Part shown: one piece after another, positions 24,683-34,196 of the stretch
Layout of the letters: every line of letters starts with the position of its first letter
Position numbering within the stretch: the first letter of the stretch is position 1
Source: Bacillus yapensis
GTDB taxonomy: Bacteria; Bacillota; Bacilli; Bacillales; Cytobacillaceae
Assembly (NCBI RefSeq): GCF_005280205.1
Contig: NZ_SUND01000012.1
Coordinates: 1 to 64,000, forward strand
Direction: 5' to 3'
DNA length: 64,000 bases
Position numbers and translations under genes: made by a program
The notes under the pieces: generated by a model
What the model saw: only the letters and a program-made list of their open reading frames with translations
What the model was told of the DNA's origin: nothing
Databases searched by the model: none

Positions 24683-25882
24683 ATGTCAAGAAACGCGCGT
24701 TTGTTCACTTCTGAGTCAGTTACTGAAGGTCATCCGGATAAAATTTGTGACCAAATTTCTGATGCGATTTTAGATGCCATTTTAGCAAAGGATGCTAACG
24801 CTCGTGTTGCTGCTGAAACATCTGTAACTACAGGTCTTGTTTTAGTTGCAGGTGAAATCACTACATCTACATATGTGGATATTCCAAAAATTGTACGGGA
24901 AACGATTAAGGAGATTGGCTATAATCGAGCGAAGTATGGATTTGATTCGGAAACCTGTGCGGTGTTAACTTCTATTGATGAGCAATCTGCTGATATTGCG
25001 ATGGGAGTTGACCAAGCTCTAGAAGCACGTGAAGGTAGTATGACTGATGAAGAAATCGAAGCAATTGGAGCAGGAGACCAAGGTTTAATGTTCGGATTTG
25101 CATGTAATGAAACAAAGGAACTTATGCCTCTTCCAATTTCTTTAGCACATAAACTATCTCGTCGTCTTACAGAAGTTCGTAAAGAAGAGATTCTTCCTTA
25201 CCTTCGTCCAGACGGAAAGACACAGGTTACAGTGGAATATGATGAAAATAACAAGCCGGTCCGCATTGATACGATTGTTATTTCAACTCAGCACCATCCT
25301 GAGATTAGCTTAGAGCAAATTCAACGTAATCTTAAGGAACATGTTATCAATCCAGTTGTTCCAAAGGAATTAATTGATGAGAATACGAAGTATTTCATCA
25401 ACCCAACAGGACGTTTTGTTATTGGTGGTCCTCAAGGGGATGCTGGTCTTACTGGTCGTAAAATTATTGTTGATACCTATGGTGGTTATGCACGTCATGG
25501 TGGCGGTGCATTCTCTGGTAAGGATCCAACAAAAGTTGACCGTTCTGCAGCATACGCGGCACGTTATGTAGCGAAGAACCTTGTTGCTGCAGGACTAGCT
25601 GATAAGGTAGAAGTACAGCTTGCTTACGCTATTGGAGTGGCTCAACCTGTTTCCATCTCTGTCGATACATTTGGAACTGGTAAAGTAGGAGAGGATGTTT
25701 TAGTTGAAGTTGTTCGCAATAACTTCGATCTACGTCCAGCCGGCATTATTAAGATGCTTGACCTACGTCGTCCAATTTACAAGCAAACAGCTGCCTACGG
25801 ACATTTCGGTCGTACAGATATCGAACTTCCATGGGAACGTACAGATAAAGCGGATGTACTACGTGCAGAAGCATTAAAATAG
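24683..25882 (+). CDS. metK: S-adenosylmethionine synthetase MetK
   Basis: Makes SAM from methionine and ATP. The 399-residue protein contains [19 protein letters not shown] at the N-terminus, the [10 protein letters not shown] hexapeptide and the [19 protein letters not shown]-binding motif. The ATG follows AGGAGGAAGTCAG. It is controlled by the upstream S-box and ends in its own terminator. SAM is used by MnmM, TrmB, YtqA and, after methyl transfer, LuxS, all encoded nearby. Confidence 0.98.
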   Translation: MSRNARLFTSESVTEGHPDKICDQISDAILDAILAKDANARVAAETSVTTGLVLVAGEITTSTYVDIPKIVRETIKEIGYNRAKYGFDSETCAVLTSIDEQSADIAMGVDQALEAREGSMTDEEIEAIGAGDQGLMFGFACNETKELMPLPISLAHKLSRRLTEVRKEEILPYLRPDGKTQVTVEYDENNKPVRIDTIVISTQHHPEISLEQIQRNLKEHVINPVVPKELIDENTKYFINPTGRFVIGGPQGDAGLTGRKIIVDTYGGYARHGGGAFSGKDPTKVDRSAAYAARYVAKNLVAAGLADKVEVQLAYAIGVAQPVSISVDTFGTGKVGEDVLVEVVRNNFDLRPAGIIKMLDLRRPIYKQTAAYGHFGRTDIELPWERTDKADVLRAEALK

Positions 25883-25887
25883 TATAA

Positions 25888-25923
25888 AGAAGAGGTGCGG
25901 TTTAAATCCGCACCTCTTTTTAT
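25888..25923. terminator. Bidirectional terminator between metK and ytoA
   Basis: AAGAGGTGCGG and CCGCACCTCTT pair across TTTAAAT, followed by TTTTAT. It overlaps the ytoA stop. Confidence 0.9.
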
Positions 25924-26435
25924 CTAGCCTGCAACGCCTTATAATATTGCCCTTTTTCCGCATATTCTCTTGAGATTCTTTCCATGTCTTTGATGTCTTC
26001 CTCAGTTAGTTCCCGGATAACCTTAGCTGGCCTTCCAAAAGCGAGTGTGTTTGGAGGGATTTTTTTACCCTGTGGAACAAGACTTCCTGCCCCGATAAAT
26101 GCTCCTTCTCCAATCTCGGCTCCGTCTAGAACAATGGAGCCCATCCCAATTAGGGCTTTTTTCCGAATGATACAGCTATGTAAAATGACTTGGTGGCCAA
26201 CTGTTACTTCGTCTTCTAAGATAAGTGGATTGTTGGGACTTTGGTGTAAAACGCTATTATCTTGTACATTCACTTTATTCCCAATAATCGTTGGAGCGAC
26301 ATCTCCTCTGATAACAGTATTAAACCAAATGCTTGATTCGTCTCCGATTTCTACGTCACCAGTAATCGTGACATAATCGGCAATGAAGGCAGTGGATGCA
26401 ATTTTCGGTGATTTGTTATGAAATGGATATATCAT
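25920..26435 (-). CDS. ytoA: Gamma-carbonic anhydrase-like hexapeptide-repeat protein YtoA
   Basis: A 171-residue left-handed beta-helix protein with imperfect hexapeptide repeats. The gamma-carbonic anhydrase-like His residues are in NSVLHQSP and GHQVILHS. The ATG at 26435 has GGAGG 8 bp upstream; a TTG two codons earlier is too close to the site. B. subtilis YtoA is near-identical in layout. Enzymatic activity is unproven. It is convergent with metK. Confidence 0.87.
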   Translation of the reverse strand: MIYPFHNKSPKIASTAFIADYVTITGDVEIGDESSIWFNTVIRGDVAPTIIGNKVNVQDNSVLHQSPNNPLILEDEVTVGHQVILHSCIIRKKALIGMGSIVLDGAEIGEGAFIGAGSLVPQGKKIPPNTLAFGRPAKVIRELTEEDIKDMERISREYAEKGQYYKALQAR

Positions 26436-26712
26436 GGGCAATCCCTCCTTGTGTGATATAATCCAATTTTACCGAAATTTCCGTTTGAAGTGTGAAATAA
26501 CATTTAAAACACTGAGTTGAGCCTATTTTTATGGTAAAATGGGGTATATTTTATAGATGAAAAAGTACATTTTTAAATATGAGAATTGTCTAGCGCAAGC
26601 AGCTGTTTAGACTAAACACTAAGATTATTTTCTTAGAATGATCTTCGCAGGAACAAACTGTTCTTTCGAACGCGCTAACGGTTTTCTTATGGGCTTTGTA
26701 GGAGGAATGTTC

Positions 26713-27516
26713 ATGTGGAAATGGGAACCTGATGGGGAGGCAAAAGGAGTCATAGTGATGGTGCACGGTGCATTAGAGCATCATCGTCGCTACGGGTGGT
26801 TGATTGAAATGTGGCGTACAGCTGGCTTTCAAGTAATAATGGGTGACCTGCCTGGGCATGGTCTTACGACAAGGTCTAGAAGAGGGCATATCGATTCTTT
26901 TGATGAATACGTCACCGAAGTGAAGGAATGGGTTGAGACTGCTTACCAATTTGACTTGCCTGTGTTTTTATTTGGACATAGTATGGGTGGTTTGATAACG
27001 ATTCGTTTGCTTCAAGAAGAGGAATTGAATTTAGCTGGTGTTATTCTTTCTTCACCTTGCTTAGATCTTGTGAAAAAACCAGCCAAAATTATAAATGGGA
27101 TTACGCACATTTTGAATGTCGTCACTCCCGAATTAAGAGTGAACCCAGGGATAACAGTTAATATCGCAACACGAAATAAAGATGTTTTAGAAGCGGATAT
27201 GAATGACACACTGTATATAGATAAAGTGACAGTGAGATGGTATCGGGAATTAGCTGATTCCATGAAGCTTGCTTTTGAAGAACTTGCGAAGACGAAAGAC
27301 GTACCGATGCTCGTAATGCAGGGTGGAGACGATAAGATTGTGAATAAATTGGCTGTAAAAGAATGGTTTAATCAGTCTCCTTTGTCTGAAAAAAGATATA
27401 AGGAATGGCCGAAAAGTTACCATGAAATTTTTAATGATCCTGAACGGGATGAAGTATTTGAATATGCAAAGGATTTCGTTTATAGTCAGTTAAAAGCAAT
27501 TGGCTACATCGTTTGA
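26713..27516 (+). CDS. ytpA: Phospholipase/lysophospholipase YtpA
   Basis: In B. subtilis YtpA makes the lysophospholipid antibiotic bacilysocin from phosphatidylglycerol. This 267-residue alpha/beta-hydrolase has nucleophile S90 in GHSMGG, an HGALEHHRRYGWLIEMW oxyanion region, Asp near 219 (MQGGDDKIV) and His in SYHEIFNDPER. The ATG at 26713 follows AGGAGG with 7 bp spacing. The 25 residues further upstream are not conserved. It precedes ytpB by 13 bp, and the two form an operon. Confidence 0.9.
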   Translation: MWKWEPDGEAKGVIVMVHGALEHHRRYGWLIEMWRTAGFQVIMGDLPGHGLTTRSRRGHIDSFDEYVTEVKEWVETAYQFDLPVFLFGHSMGGLITIRLLQEEELNLAGVILSSPCLDLVKKPAKIINGITHILNVVTPELRVNPGITVNIATRNKDVLEADMNDTLYIDKVTVRWYRELADSMKLAFEELAKTKDVPMLVMQGGDDKIVNKLAVKEWFNQSPLSEKRYKEWPKSYHEIFNDPERDEVFEYAKDFVYSQLKAIGYIV

Positions 27517-27529
27517 CGGAGGTTTTTTA

Positions 27530-28606
27530 ATGACTATACCATCTGAACCACTTTCCCTAATGACGAAAGTGTACAGAAAAATATTGCCAACTGCTCACAA
27601 GGAGCTTGCCTATTGGAAGAAGAGAGCAGGGGAAATTCCAGATGAGGAGCTTAGGAAACAGGCACTTGCAAGCATTGAAAGTAAAACTTTTCATTGTGAG
27701 GGTGGCTCGATCTTAGCTATTATGGCTGGAGAGTGTTATGAAGAGGCAATTAAGTTTATTGTTGCCTATCAAACGATCAGTGACTACTTGGATAATCTTT
27801 GTGATAGAAGTACTTCACTTGATCCAGATGACTTTTCTGCATTACATGAGTCCATGGCAGCTGCATTAACAATCGGAAAAGACCAACAAGATTATTATCG
27901 ATATCGTCAAGAAAAAGAGGATGGCGGTTATTTAAGCGAGCTTGTTGAGACTTGTCAAAATGTCTTGAAAAATAATCCCAATTATCATCTCATTAAGGAT
28001 TATCTTTTAGAGCTTTGTCAGTATTATTGTGACTTACAAATACATAAGCATGTGAAGGTGGACGAACGAGTTCCACGTTTGCAAAATTGGTTTCAAGAGC
28101 ATAAAGAAGATATTCCTGAGATGGAATGGTATGAATTTTCCGCTTGCTCTGGCTCAACCTTAGGGATATTTTGCCTAGCTTCTTTTGGCATGAGCACTGA
28201 TTTTGAAGAAGAGCATGCTGAAAAAATTCGAAATGGGTATTTTCCTTATATTCAAGGTCTCCATATTTTATTGGATTATTTTATCGATCAGGAAGAAGAC
28301 AAAATAGGTGGAGATTTGAATTTCTGTTTTTACTATAAAAATGAAGAGAGCTTATTTGAACGTTTGAAGCATTTTGTGGAAGAAGCAGATAAACATACGG
28401 AAGGCCTTCCAAATCGCCGTTTTCATCAGTTGATTAATCGGGGCCTAGTGGGGATTTACCTTTCAGATGAGAAAGTTCGTAGCCAAAAATCGGTTCGACT
28501 TTTAGCAAAAGAAATGATTCGCAGCAGTGGGTTAATTAGTTTCTTTTTCTATATAAATGGACGGGCATATCGGAAGGTTCAGAAGTGGATACCTTCAATG
28601 AGATAA
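27530..28606 (+). CDS. ytpB: Tetraprenyl-beta-curcumene synthase YtpB (DUF2600)
   Basis: B. subtilis YtpB cyclises C35 heptaprenyl diphosphate into tetraprenyl-beta-curcumene, a sesquarterpene precursor found in spores. This 358-residue protein matches the all-helical DUF2600 family. A candidate metal site is the Asp cluster D85, D88 and D92 in SDYLDNLCD, and a second acidic patch is near DYFIDQEEDK. The ATG at 27530 follows GACGGAGG. It is 13 bp after ytpA, and translational coupling is likely. The partner cyclase SqhC is not in this window. Confidence 0.88.
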   Translation: MTIPSEPLSLMTKVYRKILPTAHKELAYWKKRAGEIPDEELRKQALASIESKTFHCEGGSILAIMAGECYEEAIKFIVAYQTISDYLDNLCDRSTSLDPDDFSALHESMAAALTIGKDQQDYYRYRQEKEDGGYLSELVETCQNVLKNNPNYHLIKDYLLELCQYYCDLQIHKHVKVDERVPRLQNWFQEHKEDIPEMEWYEFSACSGSTLGIFCLASFGMSTDFEEEHAEKIRNGYFPYIQGLHILLDYFIDQEEDKIGGDLNFCFYYKNEESLFERLKHFVEEADKHTEGLPNRRFHQLINRGLVGIYLSDEKVRSQKSVRLLAKEMIRSSGLISFFFYINGRAYRKVQKWIPSMR

Positions 28607-28642
28607 GAACGCATGGATTTCGAATCCATGCGTCTATTTTTT
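28607..28642. terminator. Terminator between ytpB and the GNAT gene
   Basis: ACGCATGGATT and AATCCATGCGT pair across TCG, followed by CTATTTTTTAA. It is also usable by the convergent GNAT gene. Confidence 0.85.
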
Positions 28643-29428
28643 AATCCAGATTGATTTTGTATAACCTATATTAAAACCTGCTCTCTCCAGATTATTTTGA
28701 CTTGTGGAGCCGAATCTTGCTTGACTGACAAGTAAGATGCATCCTTTTTGGAAAGCTTGATAAATTCGATGTTTAATTAAGGATCTCTGAATTCCTTTCT
28801 TTCTAAATTGTGGGGTTGTAGCGGCCGCTGCGAGAGTGGCCACGTTATCTTTTATAAATAGGACCCCAATTCCAGCAGGTTCATCTTCAATACAGGCAAG
28901 GTAGAATGTCCATTCTTCTTTATCATGAAGTACTTCATTATTTTGAGCTACTCCATTTTTTAGAAAGGAAGGCATCTGGAATCCTCGTGTGTATATTTCC
29001 GCAAAAGTATCGAATTCGTCACTTCGTAATTCTCGAATAGCCAATTCATTTTCCCCTTTAGCTACAAGACTATTTGCGTAGAGAGTAGTGTGAAAATCAT
29101 TTTGATAAAATCCTTTCTCCGATAAATATGTGAGGAGCGTCGAAGAAACGTGTCCAGGAGCTAGCTCGAATCGCAACGGAATACTTTTCTCATTGTAAAA
29201 GTCGATTATTCTATCTATGTACTTTTCATCACCATCTTTTAACCCTTTTACTGTATTGAACGATGGTCCTGGAATATTCTTTACAGAAAATGCTGTTGCA
29301 CTCCCGAAGGTTTGTATGTCGACCCCCATTGGATTTCCTTCTAATTCTTTTATGGCAGTAAGGCGTGAGTGCAGACAATCTACCTCTGACATTTCTAAAA
29401 CATGTGCTAATTCTTTATTCACAACCAT
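28634..29428 (-). CDS. GNAT family N-acetyltransferase
   Basis: A 264-residue protein whose C-terminal half is a GNAT acetyltransferase: LACIEDEPAGIGVLFIKDNVATLAAAATTP, then the acetyl-CoA loop RKKGIQRSLIKHR. The N-terminal ~130 residues look like a degenerate second GNAT fold. The substrate is unknown. It interrupts the ytpAB-ytqAB collinearity and, with the following phosphatase gene, looks like accessory DNA. Confidence 0.75.
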   Translation of the reverse strand: MVVNKELAHVLEMSEVDCLHSRLTAIKELEGNPMGVDIQTFGSATAFSVKNIPGPSFNTVKGLKDGDEKYIDRIIDFYNEKSIPLRFELAPGHVSSTLLTYLSEKGFYQNDFHTTLYANSLVAKGENELAIRELRSDEFDTFAEIYTRGFQMPSFLKNGVAQNNEVLHDKEEWTFYLACIEDEPAGIGVLFIKDNVATLAAAATTPQFRKKGIQRSLIKHRIYQAFQKGCILLVSQARFGSTSQNNLERAGFNIGYTKSIWIKK

Positions 29429-29505
29429 TTTCTATTTCACATCCTAAAACGTTGGTATGATTATTAATTCAACATATATCACTGCTAATCCTATTAAACC
29501 CATGC

Positions 29506-30081
29506 TTAACAACTGACTTGAACCCATCCTGTTTCAGGTGGAAAATCTGCTCTAGTTAATTTTTCTCCTGAAATTAACTGACGATAAGAGGTTATCGTTC
29601 CGTCATGGGAAACGATATATATTTTTTCTTTATGTAATAACTTACAAGCCGCAATAAATTCCTTTCCCGCATCTATGAACTTATTTTCAGGCAAAATATT
29701 TATGCCATTTGCCCATAAATCAAGAGAAGCATTCATATCCAATTCAAAAGTCGGAAACTCTTTTTTGATTGTTTCAATACCAAGTAATTTATCACAAGGT
29801 AATGTGTTTTTGTTTGGTAGTAGTGGAAACATGCGTGGAGAGACTAATGGGCTAACAATCTTTTGGCAATCGACATTTCTGCTCCAAATATAAGCTGTTT
29901 GAAGAGTTCTTCTGAGAGGACTGATAAAAATAATATCTGTGTTGGTTAAAGGGAGTGTATTTTTTAATAATTTCACTTGTTTTATACCATTAGAGGTTAA
30001 CGAAGGATGCTTGATTTGAAAACTTTTTGGTATATCTAAAGTATGTTCCCCTTGGCCATGTCGAATAAATATTATTTCCAC
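29506..30081 (-). CDS. Histidine phosphatase family protein
   Basis: A 191-residue phosphoglycerate-mutase-superfamily protein. The RHG motif with phosphohistidine is at IFIRHGQGEH, the SPLRRTLQTA arginine motif near 55-64 and the second catalytic His in IVSHDGTI. The substrate is unknown. Its DNA is more AT-rich than the flanking genes and no strong ribosome site precedes the ATG at 30081. It is probably a recent insertion at this locus. Confidence 0.75.
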   Translation of the reverse strand: MEIIFIRHGQGEHTLDIPKSFQIKHPSLTSNGIKQVKLLKNTLPLTNTDIIFISPLRRTLQTAYIWSRNVDCQKIVSPLVSPRMFPLLPNKNTLPCDKLLGIETIKKEFPTFELDMNASLDLWANGINILPENKFIDAGKEFIAACKLLHKEKIYIVSHDGTITSYRQLISGEKLTRADFPPETGWVQVSC

Positions 30082-30154
30082 CTAATCATCACTTCCTTGA
30101 AAGTTATGTTAATCTTTTAATTCGCTATTCTTTTAGGAAATTCCTCGGTAAACA

Positions 30155-30192
30155 CAAAAAATAAAGACCAAATCATAGGATTTGGTCTACTG
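30155..30192 (-). terminator. Terminator of ytqA-mnmM
   Basis: On the minus strand AGACCAAATC and GATTTGGTCT pair, followed by TTATTTTTTG. The same stem is reused at the end of cysK (48355-48395). Confidence 0.85.
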
Positions 30193-30199
30193 AACGTAG

Positions 30200-30772
30200 T
30201 TATCTTTTCTCAATCGCCACAATAAAAGGCGGATTGTTTTCTTGGTTAATGAATTGGTATTGAAGTACATGAACTATTTTTTGATCGAGCTGTTGGACAA
30301 AAGGAACGACTGTATCACGCTCTACTGCTCCTTCTTCATGACCATGGTAAATGACCAATACAATGATGCCTTCAGGAGCAAGGATTTCAATCAATTGTTC
30401 GATGGCGGCAATGGTCGTGTTCGCTTGCGTCACAATCGATTTGTCACCACCAGGTAAATAACCTAAGTTGAAAATAGCCCCAGTTACTTTCCCATGCATG
30501 GAAGCAGGCACCGTTGATAGAATTTCCTCATGACCTTTATGAAAAAGAGTTACCCTTTTTGCAAGATCTTGCTCAAGTAGCTTCTTCTCGGTACTCGTGA
30601 TTGCTTCTGCTTGAATATCATAGCCAAATACATGTCCTTGTTCTCCGACGAGTTTGGCCAGAAAAAGTGTATCATGACCGTTTCCAAGTGTAGCATCTAC
30701 GACGATATCGCCTGATTTAACCGCTTTTTGTAGCAAGGTCCGGGCAAAAGGTAAAATGCCTTCTAGCTTCAT
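30200..30772 (-). CDS. mnmM: tRNA 5-(aminomethyl)-2-thiouridine methyltransferase MnmM (YtqB)
   Basis: The 190-residue class I methyltransferase has motif I (VVDATLGNGHDT, residues 24-35) and FNLGYLPGGDK near 102. B. subtilis YtqB was recently assigned as MnmM, which completes mnm5s2U at wobble position 34 of tRNA-Lys, -Glu and -Gln. Such tRNAs are encoded in this window (Lys TTT, Glu TTC). The ATG overlaps the ytqA stop by 4 bp. Confidence 0.87.
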   Translation of the reverse strand: MKLEGILPFARTLLQKAVKSGDIVVDATLGNGHDTLFLAKLVGEQGHVFGYDIQAEAITSTEKKLLEQDLAKRVTLFHKGHEEILSTVPASMHGKVTGAIFNLGYLPGGDKSIVTQANTTIAAIEQLIEILAPEGIIVLVIYHGHEEGAVERDTVVPFVQQLDQKIVHVLQYQFINQENNPPFIVAIEKR

Positions 30773-31731
30773 TGCTTTACCTCAACCTGATTATAAAACT
30801 TACCTTGCCAGCTACCACGGCGTTTTAACTCTGTATCAATCGCGTTTAAAACTTCCCACTTGTTGACACTCCACATTGGTCCAATCATTAAATCAATCGG
30901 CCCATCACCAGTAATACGGTGAACAATCATTTCCGGTGGGATGATTTCTAATTGATCGCAAACTAGACTTACGTAATCTTCTTTTGTAAGAAACTCAAGA
31001 ATACCCTTTTCATACTGTTTCACCATTGGTGTTCCTTTTAACAAGTGAAGAAGGTGGATCTTAATCCCTTGAACATCTAGTTTGGCAACCTCACGAGCCG
31101 TTTCCATCATCATGTCATAGTTTTCTAATGGTAAGCCATTAATGATGTGCGTACACACGCGAATTCCGTGTTTGCGAAGCTTTTCAACACCCTGAACATA
31201 ACTTTCGTAATCATGGGCACGATTAATTAAAAGAGCTGTTCGTTCGTGAACTGTTTGTAGGCCAAGCTCAACCCATAAATAGGTTCTTTCGTTAAGTTCA
31301 GCTAAATACTCGACCACATCATCTGGAAGACAGTCTGGTCGTGTGGCGATCGAAAGTCCTACGACACCTTCTTGTGCTAAAACCTTTTCGTATTTTTCAC
31401 GAAGCTCGGCAACAGGTGCATGAGTATTCGTAAATGCTTGGAAATACGCCATATATTTGCCGTCTTTCCATTTCTCATGCATTTTGTCCTTAATTTCTTT
31501 AAATTGTACTTCTAAATCATCAACGCGATTGCCGGCAAAGTCACCGGAACCAGCAGCACTACAAAAAGTACATCCGCCGTGAGCAACAGTGCCGTCTCGG
31601 TTCGGACAATCAAAGCCACCATCTAGGGCGATCTTAAATACTTTATGGCCAAATTGTTGGCGTAAATGGTAATTCCATGTATGATATCGTTTTTCATCTA
31701 TAGCATATGGAAATGGGTTTGTCTGATTCAA
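30769..31731 (-). CDS. ytqA: Radical SAM protein YtqA (TIGR01212 family)
   Basis: A 320-residue radical-SAM protein of the YtqA/YhcC family. The 4Fe-4S cysteines are C42, C54 and C57 (DCPNRDG...GGCTFC), an unusually long spacing typical of this family. The TTG at 31731 follows GAGGAGGGG with 8 bp spacing and matches the B. subtilis N-terminus; the ATG at 31758 lies before the site. Its function is not known. It overlaps mnmM, suggesting a linked RNA-modification role (inference). Confidence 0.9.
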   Translation of the reverse strand: MNQTNPFPYAIDEKRYHTWNYHLRQQFGHKVFKIALDGGFDCPNRDGTVAHGGCTFCSAAGSGDFAGNRVDDLEVQFKEIKDKMHEKWKDGKYMAYFQAFTNTHAPVAELREKYEKVLAQEGVVGLSIATRPDCLPDDVVEYLAELNERTYLWVELGLQTVHERTALLINRAHDYESYVQGVEKLRKHGIRVCTHIINGLPLENYDMMMETAREVAKLDVQGIKIHLLHLLKGTPMVKQYEKGILEFLTKEDYVSLVCDQLEIIPPEMIVHRITGDGPIDLMIGPMWSVNKWEVLNAIDTELKRRGSWQGKFYNQVEVKQ

Positions 31732-31904
31732 TTCAGTTTCCCCTCCTCTGAAATTCATAAGAAAAATTTTAACATGAAATGCGTAATTTTCATAATGGAG
31801 TATATTTCAAATTAAGGTGTAAGGGAAACTTGTTGTGAACAAACTAACAGGGAAGCATTCATTGCTTCATTTTCTCATGAAAAATGGTCGGGAGGTTAAA
31901 AGGG

Positions 31905-32168
31905 ATGGCGACACGTCAATCAGTAGAAAACCTTCTTCAACAATGTGAGGATGCAATTCGTAACGCCCATGAACAATACCAGGAGCATACGAGACAAGAA
32001 AATTACAATGAAGGTGAATTTACCGAAGCCATGCAGCAAGTTGAGACGGCTTATAATGATTTAGCGAAAATGGCACATAGTGCGAATGGTCAGCAACGGG
32101 AGCAGCTCCATCGCATGCGACTTCAGCTACAGCAGGTCCAAAATAACATGATTTTACACGAACATTAA
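31905..32168 (+). CDS. ytzC: YtzC family protein (DUF2524)
   Basis: An 87-residue all-helical protein (MATRQSVENLLQQCEDAI...) with the DUF2524/YtzC pattern of Gln, Glu and Ala heptads, suggesting a coiled coil. The ATG at 31905 follows GGGAGG; upstream ATG at 31884 lacks a site. Function is unknown. It lies 15 bp before a small gene, so they may be co-transcribed. Confidence 0.8.
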   Translation: MATRQSVENLLQQCEDAIRNAHEQYQEHTRQENYNEGEFTEAMQQVETAYNDLAKMAHSANGQQREQLHRMRLQLQQVQNNMILHEH

Positions 32169-32183
32169 GGAGAGGAATGCCTC

Positions 32184-32360
32184 GTGAAAAAACGGTCCAA
32201 ACAAAATAATCCTGAACAAAAAACAAGAAATGGCATCAACAACCAGGATATTGAATTGGGTCAGGATTTTGATCAAGTAAAACAAGCCAAAAAGAAATAC
32301 GAGAAAAAAGGGCAACCGGTTAAGTCGAAGTTCCATCCTGAGCCGGAGCAATCCCGATAA
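32184..32360 (+). CDS. Small basic protein of unknown function
   Basis: A 58-residue, Lys/Gln-rich protein (MKKRSKQNNPEQKTRNGIN...). The GTG is preceded by AAGGAGAGG with 8 bp spacing. The stop is followed by a terminator, so the reading frame fits a transcription unit. Lys and Glu content and absence of hydrophobic stretches suggest a disordered, soluble protein. I do not recognise the family. Confidence 0.7.
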   Translation: MKKRSKQNNPEQKTRNGINNQDIELGQDFDQVKQAKKKYEKKGQPVKSKFHPEPEQSR

Positions 32361-32368
32361 GTAGAAAA

Positions 32369-32420
32369 GAAGCTGTCCCGAAGGGTTTTCATGACCTTTT
32401 GCGGACAGCTTTTCTGTTTC
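32369..32420 (+). terminator. Terminator after the 32184-32360 gene
   Basis: AAGAAGCTGTCC pairs with GGACAGCTTTTC around a 24 nt apical region that can itself pair (AAGGGTT/GACCTTT), followed by TGTTTC. Confidence 0.75.
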
Positions 32421-32528
32421 TAAATCAACCTCAATATTTGTCAAAACTTATTCATTGAACTCCTTCTGAAAAAGGAATAATATATAATCTTGAGACTTTG
32501 GAGAATTAACCGGAAAGGAGCGATGGGT

Positions 32529-33722
32529 ATGCCTCGTTCTCTCTGGCTTTTAATAATTGGGATGGCTGTTAATGTTACAGGATCTTCTTTTTTATGGCCA
32601 TTAAATGCAATTTACATTCATGATCACTTAGGAAAATCACTTTCCATTGCAGGATTTGTTCTGATGCTAAATTCAGGAGCATCTGTCATTGGGAATTTAA
32701 TTGGTGGCAGTCTTTTTGACAAAATTGGAGGCTACAAATCCATTCTTTTGGGAATTGGGATAACGGTTACTGCCTTAACTGGCTTAACGATTTGGCATGA
32801 CTGGTTGCCATACGTCATTTTTCTTACAATTATCGGTTTCGGCTCAGGAATCATCTTTCCTTCTATGTACGCGATGGCCGGTTCTGTTTGGAAAGAAGGC
32901 GGAAGGAAAGCCTTTAATGCGATATATGTTGCGCAAAATTTAGGTGTTGCTGTAGGATCAACCCTAGGTGGATTCGTAGCATCCTATTCCTTCCAATGGA
33001 TCTTTTTAGCCAATACACTCATGTATTTTATTTTCTTATTCATTGCATTGTTTGGATATCGAAGCATTAAGTCAGATTCCCACATGCAGCCAACCGTTCT
33101 TTCAGAAAAACAACCTATCAAAGATTATACGAAGTTGTATGCATTGTTAACTCTTTGTATAGGTTATTTATTATGTTGGGTTGGATATGTTCAGTGGCAA
33201 GCGACCATTTCTACGTATACGCAGGAGTTGAATATTTCTTTAAAGCAATACAGCTTTTTGTGGACGGTTAATGGTGCTTTGATTGTTCTAGGTCAGCCGA
33301 TTTTAAATCGTGCATTAAAATCGTTTGAGAAAAACATCAAGTTACAAATGGTTATTGGGATGTTGATTTTTATTGGCTCATTCTTAGTTGCTGCAAAAGC
33401 AGAAGCCTTTTCAGGTTTTATGACGGCGATGGTGATTTTAACAATCGGGGAAATGTTAATATGGCCAGCAGTCCCAACAATTGCATCTAAGCTTGCTCCG
33501 AAAGGAAGAGATGGCTTTTATCAAGGAATTGTTAATAGTACGGCAACTGGTGGAAGAATGATTGGGCCTGTACTTGGTGGTTTGTTGGTCGACTTATATG
33601 GAATGCCAATGCTGTTCACTGTGTTGTTATTCTTGATTGGTATTTCAATCGTGACCACTCTTCTTTATGATCGGAAGCTCAAGGTAATTCCACAGGAAGA
33701 ACCAGTCAGTTTCCGGAATTAA
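32529..33722 (+). CDS. yttB: MFS transporter (YttB-like)
   Basis: A 397-residue major facilitator superfamily protein with 12 predicted helices. Motif A in loop 2-3 reads GGSLFDKIGGYKS, and a related GGLLVDLYG occurs in loop 8-9. B. subtilis has yttB upstream of leuS, as here. The ATG at 32529 has AAAGGAG 8 bp upstream. Substrate is unknown; a drug or metabolite exporter is most likely. Confidence 0.8.
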   Translation: MPRSLWLLIIGMAVNVTGSSFLWPLNAIYIHDHLGKSLSIAGFVLMLNSGASVIGNLIGGSLFDKIGGYKSILLGIGITVTALTGLTIWHDWLPYVIFLTIIGFGSGIIFPSMYAMAGSVWKEGGRKAFNAIYVAQNLGVAVGSTLGGFVASYSFQWIFLANTLMYFIFLFIALFGYRSIKSDSHMQPTVLSEKQPIKDYTKLYALLTLCIGYLLCWVGYVQWQATISTYTQELNISLKQYSFLWTVNGALIVLGQPILNRALKSFEKNIKLQMVIGMLIFIGSFLVAAKAEAFSGFMTAMVILTIGEMLIWPAVPTIASKLAPKGRDGFYQGIVNSTATGGRMIGPVLGGLLVDLYGMPMLFTVLLFLIGISIVTTLLYDRKLKVIPQEEPVSFRN

Positions 33723-33826
33723 TTCGTTTTTTTTCCTGAATTCGTGTATATTTTTCCGAAATTCTTGCTAAAAAGATAACAAGGCAAGAACATTCTAGAA
33801 GATTGCGACATACATTATGTAACGAC

Positions 33827-33855
33827 TTGCATATGTAACGGAAATTTAATACAAT
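33827..33855 (+). promoter_or_regulatory. Promoter of the leuS leader
   Basis: TTGCAT (33827-33832) and TACAAT (33850-33855) with a 17 bp spacer, about 20 bp before the T-box leader. Confidence 0.7.
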
Positions 33856-33872
33856 ATTTTTAAATCAATTTT

Positions 33873-34110
33873 AATGACAGTGATAAGGAATAGTAATGGT
33901 GTAAGAAACCCGTGTTAGAGAGTTGACGGCTGGTGAAAGTCAATCGGGACCATCATGAACTCGCCTTTGAGTCGCAAGTGCGAAAGGTAAGTAGTGCTTG
34001 CCGTTGCCCGCGTTAAGGGTGAATGAAGCGAGTGACTTGGTCACTAATGTGGGTGGTACCGCGGGAGAATATATATTCCTCTCGTCCCTTTTGGGATGAG
34101 GGGTTTTTTT
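33873..34110 (+). ncRNA. T-box riboswitch, leucine specific, upstream of leuS
   Basis: The T-box sequence GGGTGGTACCGCGGG is at 34051-34065, near the 3' end. Stem I carries AGAAACCC, GCTGGTGAAAG and a specifier loop GAACTC whose CTC codon (33960-33962) fits leucine. The terminator competes with an antiterminator that includes the T-box. Uncharged tRNA-Leu should switch leuS on. Confidence 0.95.
34078..34110 (+). terminator. T-box terminator of leuS
   Basis: CCTCTCGTCCC and GGGATGAGGGG pair across TTTTG, followed by seven T. Confidence 0.9.
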
Positions 34111-34196
34111 GTATAAAAAATTCTTGTAGTCGACCACATCCTGTCTCGTCAGTACATACGGCAATATATTTTATTTATTTTTAGGAGGAACGAAAG

